The position numbers and the translations under genes were made by a program. The notes below the pieces were generated by a model. That model saw only the letters and a list, made by a program, of their open reading frames with translations, had not been told where the DNA came from and did no database searches. 64,000 nt of DNA from Glossina fuscipes (taxonomy: Eukaryota > Arthropoda > Insecta > Diptera > Glossinidae): NCBI RefSeq assembly GCF_014805625.2, contig NW_023998415.1:13509079-13573078 (forward strand), in the 5' to 3' direction. Positions 1-13,744 of the stretch are shown here, piece after piece; position 1 is the first letter of the stretch; every line of letters starts with the position of its first letter.

Positions 1-465
1 ATAAAAAATTAAATCTTTTTCTGAAAGACTTACTATTAATAAGAAATTTTATATGAACGGGTCGGGTCCACTTAATACTTATGTCAAATTGTTAGCATAA
101 ACAAATTTTGATCATAAAACGTTAACAAATACGCCTTTTTAGCATATAAACATTTATATTATTTGAGAATCGTTATACGGGGTGGTATGGAAAAAATATA
201 TCTGCGTAGTCCAAGTTCGGCAAAATTGATTTCTTTGTCAATTTACTGCTACGGAACAATTTTTACTACGATATAGTAAATGCTACGTCTTTCTGTCATA
301 TAAAATTTCATCTTTAGTAGAAATGGTTATATGCGAAGGGATTTAAAAAAAAAATTGTCCCTGCCACCCACCCCATATAGTTTATAGAAATTTGGAATGT
401 CACAGTACTATTACTTAACGATCATTTTCGTGTCATTTCAAAAATTGCATTTGTTTTTCAGGGGG

Positions 466-587
466 AGAACGAACCCTATTGAAAATAGTTCGGATATGTT
501 CACTTTTCTGCCTTTTCAAAATAGGACGTTTTATTGCGAAAGAGGAAAAGAGAAACGCACCGAACCATTTGCAATAGGGTTCGTTCT
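466..587. repeat. 16-bp inverted repeat
   Basis: AGAACGAACCCTATTG at 466-481 and its exact complement at 572-587, with a 90-base spacer. It adjoins the dispersed-repeat fragment at 640-815 and may be part of the same element. Confidence 0.7.
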
Positions 588-639
588 TGGTTCAAAGCTT
601 GTCAAGTGTAACAAATTACATCTAAACAACTCGAAAAAT

Positions 640-815
640 GCAAACCAATAGATTGAATTCAAAATAGTTAGACAGACGTAAGACGAACGGACACACAAGC
701 TTAGATCGATTCAGAATCTTTCTCTTATAATGAATGAGTGTAACTTAGCCACTTCTGAGCGTTACATACGTCCACTCAAACTTAATATACCCTGTACCGT
801 AAGTGGTAGTGGTAG
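640..815 (+). repeat. Dispersed repeat family, terminal fragment
   Basis: The fragment contains ACAGACG-AAGACGAACGGACA, AGCTTAGATCGATTCAGAA and the terminal CTTAATATACCCTGTACC followed by GTGGTAGTGGTAGAGTG. This matches the 3' ends of the copies at 58.6 and 61.7 kb. Confidence 0.55.
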
Positions 816-3800
816 AGTGTAAAAAATAGAAAAAGAGTCAAAGATTAGCATAAATAATTTAAGAGTTAACTTTACACTAAATGGCGATTTGAAAGGAAAA
901 GTGCCACAGGATTTTTTTCAATTTTTTTTTTTTTTGGAAATCTTGCGATCAGCGAATCATCTTAAGAAAAACTTAGACAAACAAATTTCTCTAGCACTTT
1001 TCTTCTTTCCAACGATCATTCGGCAAACGCGAGCATATTGATTTTATTTTTTGTATGTATGTGTTGGGTTTTTGCTTTTTTCAATGGCTGATTTAATAAT
1101 TGTTGAGCGAACGTTATTCACAATTTCAAATGCAATTGTTGTAGTTTACATGCAACATTATCATGTTGTGGTTGTTTGCAGAATGAAAAAAAAGTTATGT
1201 ATGTAGACAGCAATCGCATTTTTTTTTTTTAATGAAATTCATTGGCATTCATACGAATACATCTAAACAGGCTTTATTGTTATTATTAATGTATTACTTT
1301 TCTATATATATATATATATATAGATATATTTATTTGGTTTATTTCATTTTCTTTTCAATTGTTTAAATAATACATTTGTGTAGCGAATGATGTGAAAACA
1401 ATAAGATGGAATTTTACATGAAATTTAATTACGGCTTTTTTTTTTTTTTTTTTTTTTTTTTAATACCAGATAAGAAACAACTGACAGATGATAATGCATG
1501 CGACATATATGTGTATGCGAAACTTTTGATTAGGGAATTTGAAAATGTGGGAAGTACAAGCGACTTGCCATTGGAATATTGCACGCTAACGGGAAATGTT
1601 TATTCTATAATCGTAAACTTTTCGTCCTTACTTACTAAGCGAATGGGAAAAATAGAGAATCTCGAAAGGTGTGCACTGACTCGACCTATTTGTAATTTTT
1701 ACTTCCATATCCAGCTGTGCACCTTCACCTTATACTATATTCAAATGTAAAGCTTATACGCTTAACCGCAATTGTCTTTATTACTAACTTTACCCATCGT
1801 CCGTGTTATGCGTTTTGCAAACTCTTTGTGCATCTCTTACAGCGATGGTGAATGTGAAACAAACATTCAATTTTGACTTACATGTGTCATAATTTCATTA
1901 AATAAATTACGATTCTATAGGTTAAATTATTTTCATATAAAATTTGATTTTGGATTGCATAAGCGGAATATAATATTAAATCTTTCCCATTGAAGACTTC
2001 CATCTACTTAATATTCTTCATATATAACAATAAGTTGAAATTGAATCACTTTGCAGCTCAGCGCCAATGCGTAAATATCATTACGGTAACTAAATCAAGT
2101 ACACTAGGAAGTCTTGTAAACGCGTTTAGAACAATTAGTTTAATGATACGAGTTATTTTTGATAATATTTGAGAAAATATATTTATAAAGATCACTCCAC
2201 GATTTTTAGAAAAAAAAGAAGAAAAACATATTCCTCCTGATTATCCGTTCGATTTAAGAGATAAACATGTTACCGTTGAGCAATGTCATCGGATCATTTC
2301 ATGCATCGCATTCACATTGCAAATAAAATTAATTGCGGAAGTGTATACCTAAATGTGTAGGAATGTAGCTGTCGATAAAGTCTGGTACGGTGGGATATTT
2401 TTCAAACTTAAAAAATGTCTTGCAACTTCTATGTATTTGTTGCTTAAATCCTATTTACAAAACAGACGTTTCTATGTTAAAATTGAAAATGTTGGACGCG
2501 ATGTATATAAAGTTGAAGGTGAAGTGCATTAGGAAAGTGTCTTAATTTCAATATTCTATGCAATTTTCACTTGAAATTTTCCGATTGCCGGCAATATTCT
2601 ATCTGCGACATACACAGATATTACACCGAATCTATTTTCATCCAATGATCGCATAGATCGTTCCTACGAATTACAAAATCATTTCAACAAAATTTCAGTT
2701 TGGCTGAGAAGAACAGAATGTTAAAATAAATACTGAAAAATCTATGCATATTACGTTCGTATTAAATAAAAGGGCTGTTAGTCTTCATGGTTTTCGAATG
2801 ACAATAACATCCCCATCAGCAAATGTGTAAAATATCTGAGCAAAAGATTAACATATAAGAAGAATCATATAAAAGCTAAAAGCCAGCTAAATGACTTTAC
2901 TTAAACACTAGAAGACTACCATTGGCTAACTCGTTCAGAATCTCAACTTAATCTCGAAAAATAAATGCATTTTATATCCAAACCATTTGCACCTATGGCA
3001 GAACAGCCACCAACTCTAATGTTAAAATGTTTCTAATATGGTAAACATCATCGTCTTACTTATTGATACTTGGATTTTTCCAATCGTCAACAATCTAATT
3101 CACAGCCTTATGAATACCCTGGCAACATGCCTTTTCGAATGAATGCAATGAGATAAAAACATTGACTGAGAGGACATCATATACGAAATCTTTCATTTAG
3201 GAATTGATTTACATTTCTTTCTTAAATTATTTTAATGAGTTTTGTAACTTTGTTTATTTGAAACATCGGACAACAACTGTTATTTATTATATTGCTCCTA
3301 TGGTAGGATAATAAACTCTGTTATTTTCCTTACCTTATCGATAAGATTTACTTATTACAAAGAAGAGTATGGAACTGATAAACGGAGGCTTTATTCATTG
3401 TTGTTGTCAATTGCGGCTCGCCTTGCTACTATAGTTCGTAAGTGTGAACGTTTGTTTAAGTACAAATAAAATTTCCATTCCATTCGATCTTCAATTGTTG
3501 GTAGAGAATTTTACAAGCCATAGGTATAATGGCTTAATTTACATGCATGGACCCGTACAATTTCTCCCGTTAACATCAAAATAATTAACTTTAACTTACG
3601 CCAAATTTCTCGGCCCAGCTGATAGTTACTTATTAACATTAAATATAGAAAATAAACTAAAGTTCGTTGCTCGTCTACCTTTCGAAAATAATTTCATAAG
3701 TGATGCGAAGAGAGATCCAACAATTAAAAGGATATGATTATGTTTTCCATATCATGTGTTTTTTTTCTTAAATATAAAAAAAATAATGAAAATTTTAAAA

Positions 3801-4859
3801 TTCCTCTTCATATCTTTTATATTATTGCGTTGTGTACAAAAGAAAGGCAGACAGTTCGCATATCTAGTTCCAATGCATTCGGCAGATAACACAGAAAAGG
3901 CTTTTCGACTTGAAAACGAAACTAAGCGCACAAATGTGTTAGTTTTTCTTTTCCATCACCAAACTGTAGTCACTGAGAGATTTATAAATATTTTTGAAAG
4001 GGATGCACAATAAATAACATTAATGATGAGTGCTTTTTAAGAAATTTAAAAATTTCACTTTCTTTCATCTTGATTAAAAGCTCGACAAATATCTTTTCAA
4101 AATGAATATAAATGATTTATTTCTTTTATTTATTTATTGTCTACATATATATTGTGTAAATAGATTTATAAAACTATGAATTTAAACGCTACCATATAAG
4201 TTAGACCATATATATATGATCGCCTGTGTTGATAATTTTACCGTAGTTGAGATTTGAATAAACGATCATTGAGTTGTTAGTTAGTGATCCTTTAGTAGTC
4301 TACTCGGCTGCTCATGCGCATATATATCCACGATTTATAAAAAACAAAAGATCTGTATAAAGCGAATAATATCGAACAAAATTCATATATATGTATACAT
4401 ATACATATATAGGTTGTGGGTATTTGCAACGTTGTGTCTCATTATATCGCAGATTTTATGCAATTAATTAAATTTTTTATTTTTTTTTTTTTAAGATTCT
4501 GAGGAGTGTTCTAAAGTTTAGCAGCAACGTTCGCTATACTTAAAGTACAACCAATTTCGTAGACACTTAAAAACTATCAACTGCAATGGAAATGATTTAT
4601 ATTTCACGCCCGTTTAAAGCGCTAACAAAAACAACAAATTGACAACTTTAAACAATAAAATGCGAACAAAAATAAACAATAACAACAACAAGAAAAAATA
4701 AACCAAGCAGTTGCTTATATAGCAATGCGCGTTTTTTTTTTTTTGGGATTACAGAATATTGCTATTCAAGGGCTTGACGCGCGCCTCCGCAACAACAAAT
4801 ATAACGCATGTACAAAACATATAGCCAACAAATGAAGTAATGAAAAAACCAAGTAACAG
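816..4859. other. Gene-free AT-rich stretch
   Basis: Contains poly-A/T runs (930, 1220, 1438-1460, 4480), a TA run at 1305-1321 and short chance open frames, none with a recognisable domain or splice context. Confidence 0.6.
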
Positions 4860-5690
4860 GAAAATTAAAATCGGTCGGGACCGAACTTTTTAGACCCGTC
4901 ACAGCTATCCTCAAAAAAAAACACAAAAGAAGTAAAACAACAACAAATGAGGTGGACGCAACTGATTTCTTCTATTTTCAAAATAAAATTTTATACCATA
5001 TGGGCATTATGGGCGTGTCTTTTGAAAAGTTGAAGTCAATTCCAAACTCTTTTGCAAATTTGTTGGCAATATCTTCATTTTCGCTAACGGGAGAATGCTT
5101 ACCACACATAATACAAAGTTACGCAAACAGAGAGATGGACCGGCGGATCGGCGGACATGTTTAGGTGTATTCCAAATTTGAAACTGGCCAAGAATTTGTA
5201 TACTTAGTGGAGTTTTTGAAGCTGTACTCTGCGCGTTATAAAGTCTTTGAAAAAACAATTAAATTTCTATACTACAATATTACGTAGGCGTGGTCAATTT
5301 TTTCCATTCCTGTACAAATAGTACAATATCGCTCATAGAATATTTTACAATATATATAATATTCATCTGCTATATAGTTTGTGAGTAATGAGTAAAAAAA
5401 AAAAAAACACTTTTTTCTTCCTTTTAAAAAGCAGAGGTGTTCTCAGTTTAGGTGGTACTGTAGGCGTGCTCTTCGACCAATTTGTCCCATTTTCATTGCC
5501 AACCTGCATCCAAGAACTTCCAATGTTTTTGCCAAGGAGAACGTTTACAACAGACATCACAGACGACGGACAGACGGACATGCTTAAATCGATTTAGAAT
5601 TTGATGCCGATCAAGAAACGTTGGAAACGTATTGACAAAATGAATATACCCCTCATCCTTCGGTGATGGATATAAAAAGTATGCAGAATG
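4860..5690 (+). repeat. Dispersed repeat family, copy B
   Basis: This copy shares in order with 6320-7040: GGTCG-GACCGAA, CAACTGGCCAAGAATTT, ATCGCTCATAGAATAT, GAGTAATGAGTAAAAAAA, AGCAGAGGTGTTCTCAGT, CTTCCAATGTTT-TGCCAAG, CGTTTACAACAGAC and AATTTGATGC-GATCAAGA. The 3' part has the repeated GACGGACAGACGGACATG and TTAAATCGA seen in many fly interspersed repeats. Short open frames here are incidental. No terminal inverted repeats or protein domain were found. Confidence 0.75.
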
Positions 5691-6319
5691 TGTGCATAAC
5701 GCAAGTTTACTTTAATCAAAAAACGTTAAACACTTTAGGTGTGGTGTTCATTCATCCTATGAAATGTGTTTAAAACAATATTTTAAGAAATTTCATGATA
5801 AAGAATTTTGTAAAAATTATTTATTATTCATTTATATATTTTTTTTTTTTTTGTTGCTTTTAATTAACAATACCAACAGCCATCGTCGTTGGGTATATTA
5901 AAATTCTCAATTTTCTTTTACATACATATCTATTGAGTATTTCTACGTGAAGCAATATCTGCCTCAGGATATCTGAAAACGTTTAATTATTTTCAAAAAA
6001 ATTAAATAAAAAAAATTTAAGTATAAAATAAATCCAAGTCTAATATGAACTAAAGTCACTAAAGTCACATAAAACATATCACATTTTATAGGGATAATGG
6101 CTTCTTATTCGGATTTTCTAATTCCATTGCCTTAAACGGTATTAGCTCATACACTTATTAAACATATTCTCCTCACTTCTCATTTTTTTTCTTTTTTTAC
6201 ATGTCTTTCTTTCATTAAGAAACTACCCGAGAGTAAGCTGATACAGAATCAAGTGTTTCTTATAACAAGTGACACCAAACTGTTACACATTTTACTTCTC
6301 CTGCTTCTTAGAAATGCCA

Positions 6320-7040
6320 AATACGAAAATTATATGCGGTCGTGACCGAATCTCTTGTCCTCATCGCCGTTAGCCTAAAAAAATGCAAAGAAAAAGGAAA
6401 AGAACAATTTTTCATGCTTTATGCTGATTCTTCCTATTGTAGGCCTGTGCCCTTTAAATATATTTTCAAGTTTTTTTGCAAATCTATAGATGATATTTTC
6501 ATTTTACGAACGTTTACCACAAAAACTAACCAGATGAACAGATGAATAGAGGGACATGGCTAGGTGCACTCCAGATATGCAACTGGCCAAGAATTTATAT
6601 CCTTTACGGGGGTTTTGAAGTTTGTCTCCGCGCGTAATATTACAGCATCGCTCATAGAATATGCGTTCAAATTTTTCTACATTCATCTGCTATACCTTAT
6701 GAGTAATGAGTAAAAAAAAACAATTTTTTATTCCTTTGAAAAGCAGAGGTGTTCTCAGTCTACGTGGTACTGTGGGCGTCTCCTTCCACCGATTTGGCCC
6801 ATTTTCATTATCAACCTGCGTCGAAGAACTTCCAATGTTTCTGCCAAGTTTGCCAAGGTGTCGATAGTTTCATTTTTGCGGTCAGTAGAATGTTTACAAC
6901 AGACGTAACACAGACGAGCAGAGGGACATATTTAAATCGAATCAGAAATTTGATGCTGATCAAGAGCATACATACTTTGTGAGATCTCTGAATCTTGGTT
7001 CTACGCTTTCCAAACGCTTTGACTATACCCTTACAACTAT
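6320..7040 (+). repeat. Dispersed repeat family, copy C
   Basis: This is a direct repeat of copy B about 1.3 kb upstream, colinear over most of its length with scattered substitutions and indels. It is slightly longer in the centre (GCCAAGTTTGCCAAGGTGTC, absent from copy B). The pair may come from local duplication or from two insertions of one element. Confidence 0.75.
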
Positions 7041-7799
7041 ACCCTTAACCCTGAAGTTAGTCACTGCAAATCTGTAGCGTAATATCAAGGATAAAAATTA
7101 TAAAATTTGCTATGAAATATCAATGTTGTAATTATGTGTTGTTTACCATAAAAATATTTTTATAATTTGTATACTCTTGCTTGAAGGGTAGATAATAGAG
7201 TATTTGTGATGGTCGCAACATTGCATTCCAATAATAAATGTAAAAACGAATGTGAAGGAAAATATCTCAACGGGTCTGTATCCTGGCACAAAAGCCATAA
7301 GTAAAGGCCGAAAATGCTAAATGTCATGATTCCGCTACCTAACCGATATTGAAAATTGCAGCAAGAGAATCCTTTCATTTAATATGCATATGGTTTCACA
7401 TAAAAGAAAAAAAAAAAGATTAAATATATATATATATCTATATCGGAACCAATCTCTTCCGGTGCATCATTGCGTCCTGCAATAACGGTTTTAGAAGACG
7501 CCTAAAGTTGCCGCATTCAAAAGCAGATATTGCAGGACATGTATTGACATCCAGCCAGATAACCAGGAATAGAATTTAAAATGAGATGAATTCGCGTCGG
7601 CAGTCACGAATGTGTTTTAAGAAAAAGGTTTGCAATGTTGAATATTTTTCGCAATCACACAACTCACTTAACTTGAAAGTAATCAAAATAAAGCTAAAAG
7701 AAAAGCATTTGATAGAAAATTTGATATTCTAAGCAAAGTGTTAGGATCTTAAACATGAAAACCGATGCTTATGCTAATGTTAATTACATTTATTCATAT

Positions 7800-7800
<1 letters not shown>

Positions 7801-7843
<43 letters not shown>
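7801..7843. repeat. (GAT)n microsatellite
   Basis: About 14 uninterrupted trinucleotide units. In one frame it would encode a methionine run, which I regard as meaningless. Confidence 0.95.
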
Positions 7844-8238
7844 ATCTCTTGAGTGCCTTTTTACGTTTCAATTTGCCGAAACAGATTTATTTAATTCCGC
7901 TGCAAAAAACTTCTGGCGACAGCTGCCTGATCCAATAATTATAAACGTGCTAGTAAGTGAACAGTTAATATTCTTTTCAAACGTTTCGACACATTGCATA
8001 AACAATATCGCGACACTAAATATGTATTATAGTGCAACAAATTAAAACAAAAGTGTATCAGTAATCAGCCAATATTAGGAATAACGCACTGCGTTGATAA
8101 AAGTGAGCAGTTCTTAACGCTGGATATGAATTTTGCAAGAGGACAACAACAACCATACATTATCTGTAGAATAACTTTGATTGAAATTGAATGGATTCGA
8201 CTCAATTTTCCTGATTATTTAATTGAAAGTCTATTTAA

Positions 8239-8239
<1 letters not shown>

Positions 8240-8277
<38 letters not shown>

Positions 8278-8278
8278 T
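8240..8278. repeat. (TATC)n microsatellite
   Basis: About nine perfect tetranucleotide units, followed about 30 bases later by a purine-rich GAAGAA tract. Confidence 0.95.
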
Positions 8279-8945
8279 TAAGGCAATCAAAGATAAAAGA
8301 GAAAAAGAAAAAGAAGAAGAAGCAGAAGAAGAAGAATATGGGAAAGGAATTTTTAAGATTAGATTTATTAAAAAAAATTATGCTATCTTAGCGTAAAGAT
8401 AATTTTTAAAATTTTCAATCGATTGATCAATCATTTTGTCATGCAACCCTTAAACACGCAATCACGAAAATAATCACATGTCTGCATGTGTCGTCAATAG
8501 TATATGTGTAGTAGAAACAAATTCATCTGTATCCAAAATATTTGACACGCAAAAACTTATTGAAAATAACAAAGTAACTTCTGTCGCGTGCGTCGAACAT
8601 GCTTTTTATAACGAACCTACAACACTAACTTTATTAGTTATTAGTTAAAAACACATTGGCTTTAAGTTTAAAAAAAAAAAATCCCATAGAAAATTTTAAG
8701 AGTTAATAAATTAAACGACAACAAATGCAACAACAATAGCCTTAAGAGCAACTAGCAAACTATAACCTTCAGTGCTTTTAATATACCAGATATTAGGATT
8801 TCCGTCCATAAAATCCAAATAGAAAGTTATGCTCAATGCAAAGACGAATCTTGAATGCTCGCTATTTGTCGACTCGACTCCGTAACATTCATGAAATATG
8901 AAAATTAAGTAAAATAAGTAATAAATAAAGTGAAACATCTCTTCC

Positions 8946-8975
8946 CTGCCTAACTGCCTAACTGCCTAACTGCCT
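8946..8975. repeat. 8-mer tandem repeat (CTGCCTAA)n
   Basis: Three perfect units plus a partial fourth. It is a short minisatellite unlike the surrounding mono- to tetranucleotide repeats. Confidence 0.9.
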
Positions 8976-10651
8976 GTCACCAAGAGTATTACGCCTATCT
9001 ATAACATTAATGTGGACGATGTTTTCGTCTCAAATAAACAATAGGGTTGTTTGGACGTCAAACTTATCGATATTGGATACGTAGTTATTATAAATATCGG
9101 TAACTATATTCATAACTGAATTATTGCAACAATAGAGGATTTCGTTCCGTCGATTGAAATAATATTGACGACACCATATGACCAGGGAGAAATTCAATCA
9201 GAATGCCGTATCACTTAAGAATCTCCTGCGCCTTATAAAATCTACGATAATTTTTAATCTTGTAAATCAAATGATGAATTAAATGTTTTTCGCGATCGCT
9301 TATCCTGAACACGAAGGCACGGGTATATAATGCAACCATGGCAGTAGATTAGAAACTATTCATTCAAACCATCATCATCCTCGCTTGTGGCATTTCAGTT
9401 ATTTTTCAAAATTGTTTTGTCTTCTGAAGCCGGAGGCTGCCAGAAGCAGACGAAAAAAAATAAAAATAATAATAAAAATAAAAATAAAAAAAAATAAAAA
9501 AAAAAAATATTCCAAAATTCACTCTCAATTTCAGATAATTATTGGGTCACAAAGCATGCATAAGGCCACAATGAGAACACATAGAGATATATTATAAAGA
9601 TCATGTATAAGCGTAAGTAACGCAATCACACACGCACGAGCAAACAGCCATAATATATTAACGTTTTATACGCATACGACGTAGCGACATTAGCGTCGTT
9701 TACTATTGAAACTAAAGAGGATTTCGTATCGTAGTAAGAATGAGTTTATTTTGAATTTTTTGCGAAAGTGATCGCAACTATGGTAAAGACTATCGTTAGC
9801 GAACTTTCGGTTCCAACAACAATAAACGTAATGATTGGTCGTTCGCTCTAAAATAACGGAACGCATTTTGGCATCGCATCATTCTAAACTAACAAAAGAC
9901 TTTTTATGGATAAGCGAAAAAGGACAAAAAAGCGCTTCATTTGATTTGTGGCATCGAAACAAGAAAATGAAGAAGAATATAACGACATGATTTCAAGTTT
10001 GATTGAAACGATGAACCACAAACAACAACAATAAAAACCAATCCTCTCTTAAATATGACGGGAAATTTTTGATTTTTTTTTTATGTGTTTTCTTCGTTTT
10101 CGTTTACTCGACAAAATATTTATAGGTTTGTCGTCAATACTTAGGCCTGTTGTAGTTGCTATTGCCGCTGTTGTTGGTTGGTTAAAGGACAGGGTAGCCG
10201 TTCTTAGTATATTATCGGCAAATTTTTTGAAACGGAAAAATTGAGACTGTAGGCCATTTCCAAAAAACGTGGAATTGTTTTTGCTGTTTCTGTTGCTGTT
10301 TCTGTTGCTGTTGTTGGTGCTGTTGCTATCGCTATGGTTATTTTAAACGCAAACACGTATAGATGTATTGTGTTTGTATCGAAATATTTTGATTTATGTA
10401 TTTTGATTAATAACAACAAGGTTTCTTTTTATTTATTTTTTTTTTTTTTCTCAATTTTTAAATTTGGTGAAATTCTATTAAACTAAAGGAAATTCTGACG
10501 TTTCAGTGTTAAATTTAATTTACCGAAAAATAAAAACAAAAAATGTACAAAACAAAACAAAAACAGTACTTTTTTAAATATATACATATTTTCTTGAAAA
10601 ACTTCCTCTCTTATCAATACTAGTTGCCATCGCATATATAATATATAGACA

Positions 10652-10653
<2 letters not shown>

Positions 10654-10686
<33 letters not shown>

Positions 10687-10711
10687 AAAAGACAGACAGA
10701 CAGACAGACAG
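10654..10711. repeat. Poly-A followed by (ACAG)n
   Basis: About 31 adenines, then a short spacer and five ACAG-type units. No target-site duplication supports a retrotransposon tail. Confidence 0.9.
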
Positions 10712-12431
10712 CAAACCGTATACACACAGGCTGCTTTAGCAAACAACACCAGGGTGGTCGCTGTTATTGCAAATGATCCACCGACAATTGTTTGCACTTA
10801 AGATTTTTACACATGATTCCTAAAGGTCTTTAGCGCTGACACAATACAACAACTAACTGCATTAACCAAGCGGTAACCGCAGCCAGAATTCTTGTATATT
10901 GCTAACCCTCAAATATATGTACATGTAAATGTATGTGTTTATCGCTTATATTATGTATATACACATTTAGTTGCAAACATATACACACCTATCTGGCTGT
11001 CATGCCAGCAGCTTAGCACACAACATTGTTCTATCAGATCAATATTTACTAACAAAAATACAATAAATTGGCATTTCGCAAGTTTCTTTTTAGCTTTAGA
11101 CAATATTTTATTTTATTTGTTTTTATTTTTTATTTATTTATTTTTTTTTTTTTTTTTTATATATATATATTTTTTTTTTTTTTTTTTTTTCACTTTACTT
11201 TTCGTTCTAGAATATTTTCATCGACCAACGGCCATTACAGACAGTTTGGAGCTCCTTCCACTGCCACTGATGAGATTTAACATCATTGTATGATGGTTGC
11301 ATAAAAGCTGTCAGTTCGTTTGTAGATTAAAGAAAAAAAAAAAAAAAAAAGAAGAAAAGAAACAATGACAACTTACAATTGTGTCAAATACCAAGTCGAG
11401 CTGAAACCAATTGTCAAAATCGAAAATCTCTGTGACACTAGTCTTTACACTTAAAAATCGCCAAAATGATTTAATCCTTCACGTCGTCCCGTTTAAAGTA
11501 TATATAATAATGATATATGAAATTATTAGCTCCAGTACAAACACCCCTTTTACACATAGTTACATATATATATATGGGTTAATATAACCTATTTCATCTT
11601 TTTTTTTTTTTTTTTTTGTTCTTTGCCCTAATAAACAATCTTTTTCGCATATAAAAGAGCCACCGGCAAATACTGCATTCAGAATTGTTCAATAGAGTTT
11701 CTGGAAATCGTTTCGAAAAAAGTACCATCGTTATGGTTACAATCACTCATGCTTTCTTTATCTAACTTAAAGAAAGTATAAGTCAGGATTGATAAAAGTA
11801 ATTAAAAAAAAATATTTTAATTTTAATTTTTTCTAGAATTGTATATTGTATTGCCTTATAAAATAATTTGTGAGAGAAGAAAAAAAATATTCCATCTACG
11901 AGCTATATGCAAAATAATAAAGAGAGGATTTTGAAAAAAAAAAAAAAAAACGATTCAAATGTGAAGTAAGAATAAAACAATCGGAATACCTAAAGGCTTT
12001 CGCTTCTATTCGCTTATTTTAATTGATTAGAAACTTTCAAAAAATAGTCTTAATACGTTTTTCTTTTTAAATAAAAACGAAAAATGTAAAAAAAATTCCA
12101 AAAATCCTCTCTTCTCTTAAGAATCTCTTTACTTTCTTCAAGTGGCTACAAGTTATAAGAAAGTTCTACGGCTTTCCAATCCATACTGCTCCAATTCTAT
12201 TCACATAATTAATTCCATCTGATTTTATATATAGTCGATTATAAACAGATACTTTTAGTTAATGTTAAGAACAAAGAAATGCAAATGATTAAAAAGTAGT
12301 GGAACTCACTTGTTTTCAGTTATCGTGATGCACATGCATTATCTGCCTGGCTAAGCTGTCAGCTAGGAATGTCACTTGAAGGTTCCGCGGCATTGTTCTG
12401 AATGAGCAACTAATCTTTGACTTTCATATCA

Positions 12432-12453
12432 TGGGGAGATTCTCATCTCCCCA
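12432..12453. repeat. Perfect 9-bp hairpin
   Basis: TGGGGAGAT, loop TCTC, then ATCTCCCCA. It is a GC-rich stem in an AT-rich setting; no gene lies next to it. Confidence 0.7.
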
Positions 12454-13249
12454 CAGAGGATTGACTCTTTGAGAATTTCTCACCAAAAATTCCACTCTCA
12501 TCCTGACATAATATCATTTGGTTAAATGAATCAAAGGAAAGATGCATTTGCTAATATATTGAATGTAAACAAGTGCATCCATAATGAAGATGGCATGGAT
12601 TGGAATGAATTGTGAGAAGAAAAATAGCTATTGAATAAGTCCGCATGATTTTGTTCTTGATAATCTAATAATTAAATTATCTTCGTCAAATTCAAATTAA
12701 TTTCCACTCGCTCAAAAAAAAACATTCCGCATATGTAAGTTTAAAAAGGAAGAAATAAAACACAACACACAAACACACAAAGGGAAAAAGAAGTGTTGAA
12801 CTTTTAAATCTTACCGAAGCTATTATTAGGGATCTTTTTTTTCTTATTAGCAAATAGTTTTATTGAAACTACATATTTTCTTCAATTTACCGAGACAATC
12901 GGAAGACGTGTTAATGTTGAAAAAGTGAACAGTAATCGAATTAATAGTTATAGAAGTTTTTCAATACAAATGTTTCGTAACGAAACAACAACTAGGACAA
13001 CTTTGGACATAGTATGCTTCTCTAAACAATATTTCAAATATTTGACACCTGACAGGAAACAATGCAATATTTAGTTAGAAAGTACTCAATACATTGGCTT
13101 TGTTAATAAGCCTTATACCGATACATAAAAACATTTATGTGCACACATGCATATATATATATATATAAAGTTTTGTTTCACTAGAAACAGAAATACAAGT
13201 TAAGTTAGAGTTTAGTTTATATAATAAAAACTTGTTCGTTTAGTATTAA

Positions 13250-13254
<5 letters not shown>

Positions 13255-13281
<27 letters not shown>
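13255..13281. repeat. Poly-A tract
   Basis: About 27 adenines with no recognisable retrotransposed sequence upstream. Confidence 0.9.
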
Positions 13282-13283
<2 letters not shown>

Positions 13284-13698
13284 AAAGGATATAAAAATTA
13301 TTAATATTATTATTCGTTACTCGTTGCATTTTGATTTCATTATGTGGGGATATTGTCGGCATTTTATGGGGGCACACAAATCGTGATTGCAACAAATTTC
13401 AATAATATCGAACAACAACATAGGAAGTCCTTTTTGTTGCGGAGGCAAGCCAACAACAACAATATATGCCTGGACACTCATGCCTTTTGCTTATTTTCAA
13501 TATTCTTAACGCTACAAAATCGTGAGTATGCGCCCGAGCACATTCATTCATAAAGCGCAATCGCGAAGACAACAATAGCAACAACAACAGCAATAAGATA
13601 TCGAAATAAATAAAGTTCCACATAGTCAACGTTCGTCTCATGATTTTGCATAATTTTATGTTAATTCCCTCTCAATATATAAATATATATTGTATATA

Positions 13699-13704
<6 letters not shown>

Positions 13705-13743
<39 letters not shown>
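13705..13743. repeat. (TA)n microsatellite
   Basis: About 19 perfect TA units; shorter TA runs flank it at 13676-13700 and 13893-13909. Confidence 0.95.

Positions 13744-13744
<1 letters not shown>

Noticed and set aside
1406..1750. 114-codon frame beginning with polyphenylalanine
   Set aside because: The start is a poly-T tract; the remainder is compositionally random and no family is recognisable.
7755..8045. 96-codon frame with a long methionine run
   Set aside because: The run is a (GAT)n microsatellite, and the rest has no domain, codon bias or splice context.
10892..11293. 133-codon frame rich in Phe/Tyr
   Set aside because: It is made of long T runs with TA interruptions; length follows from lack of stops in poly-T.
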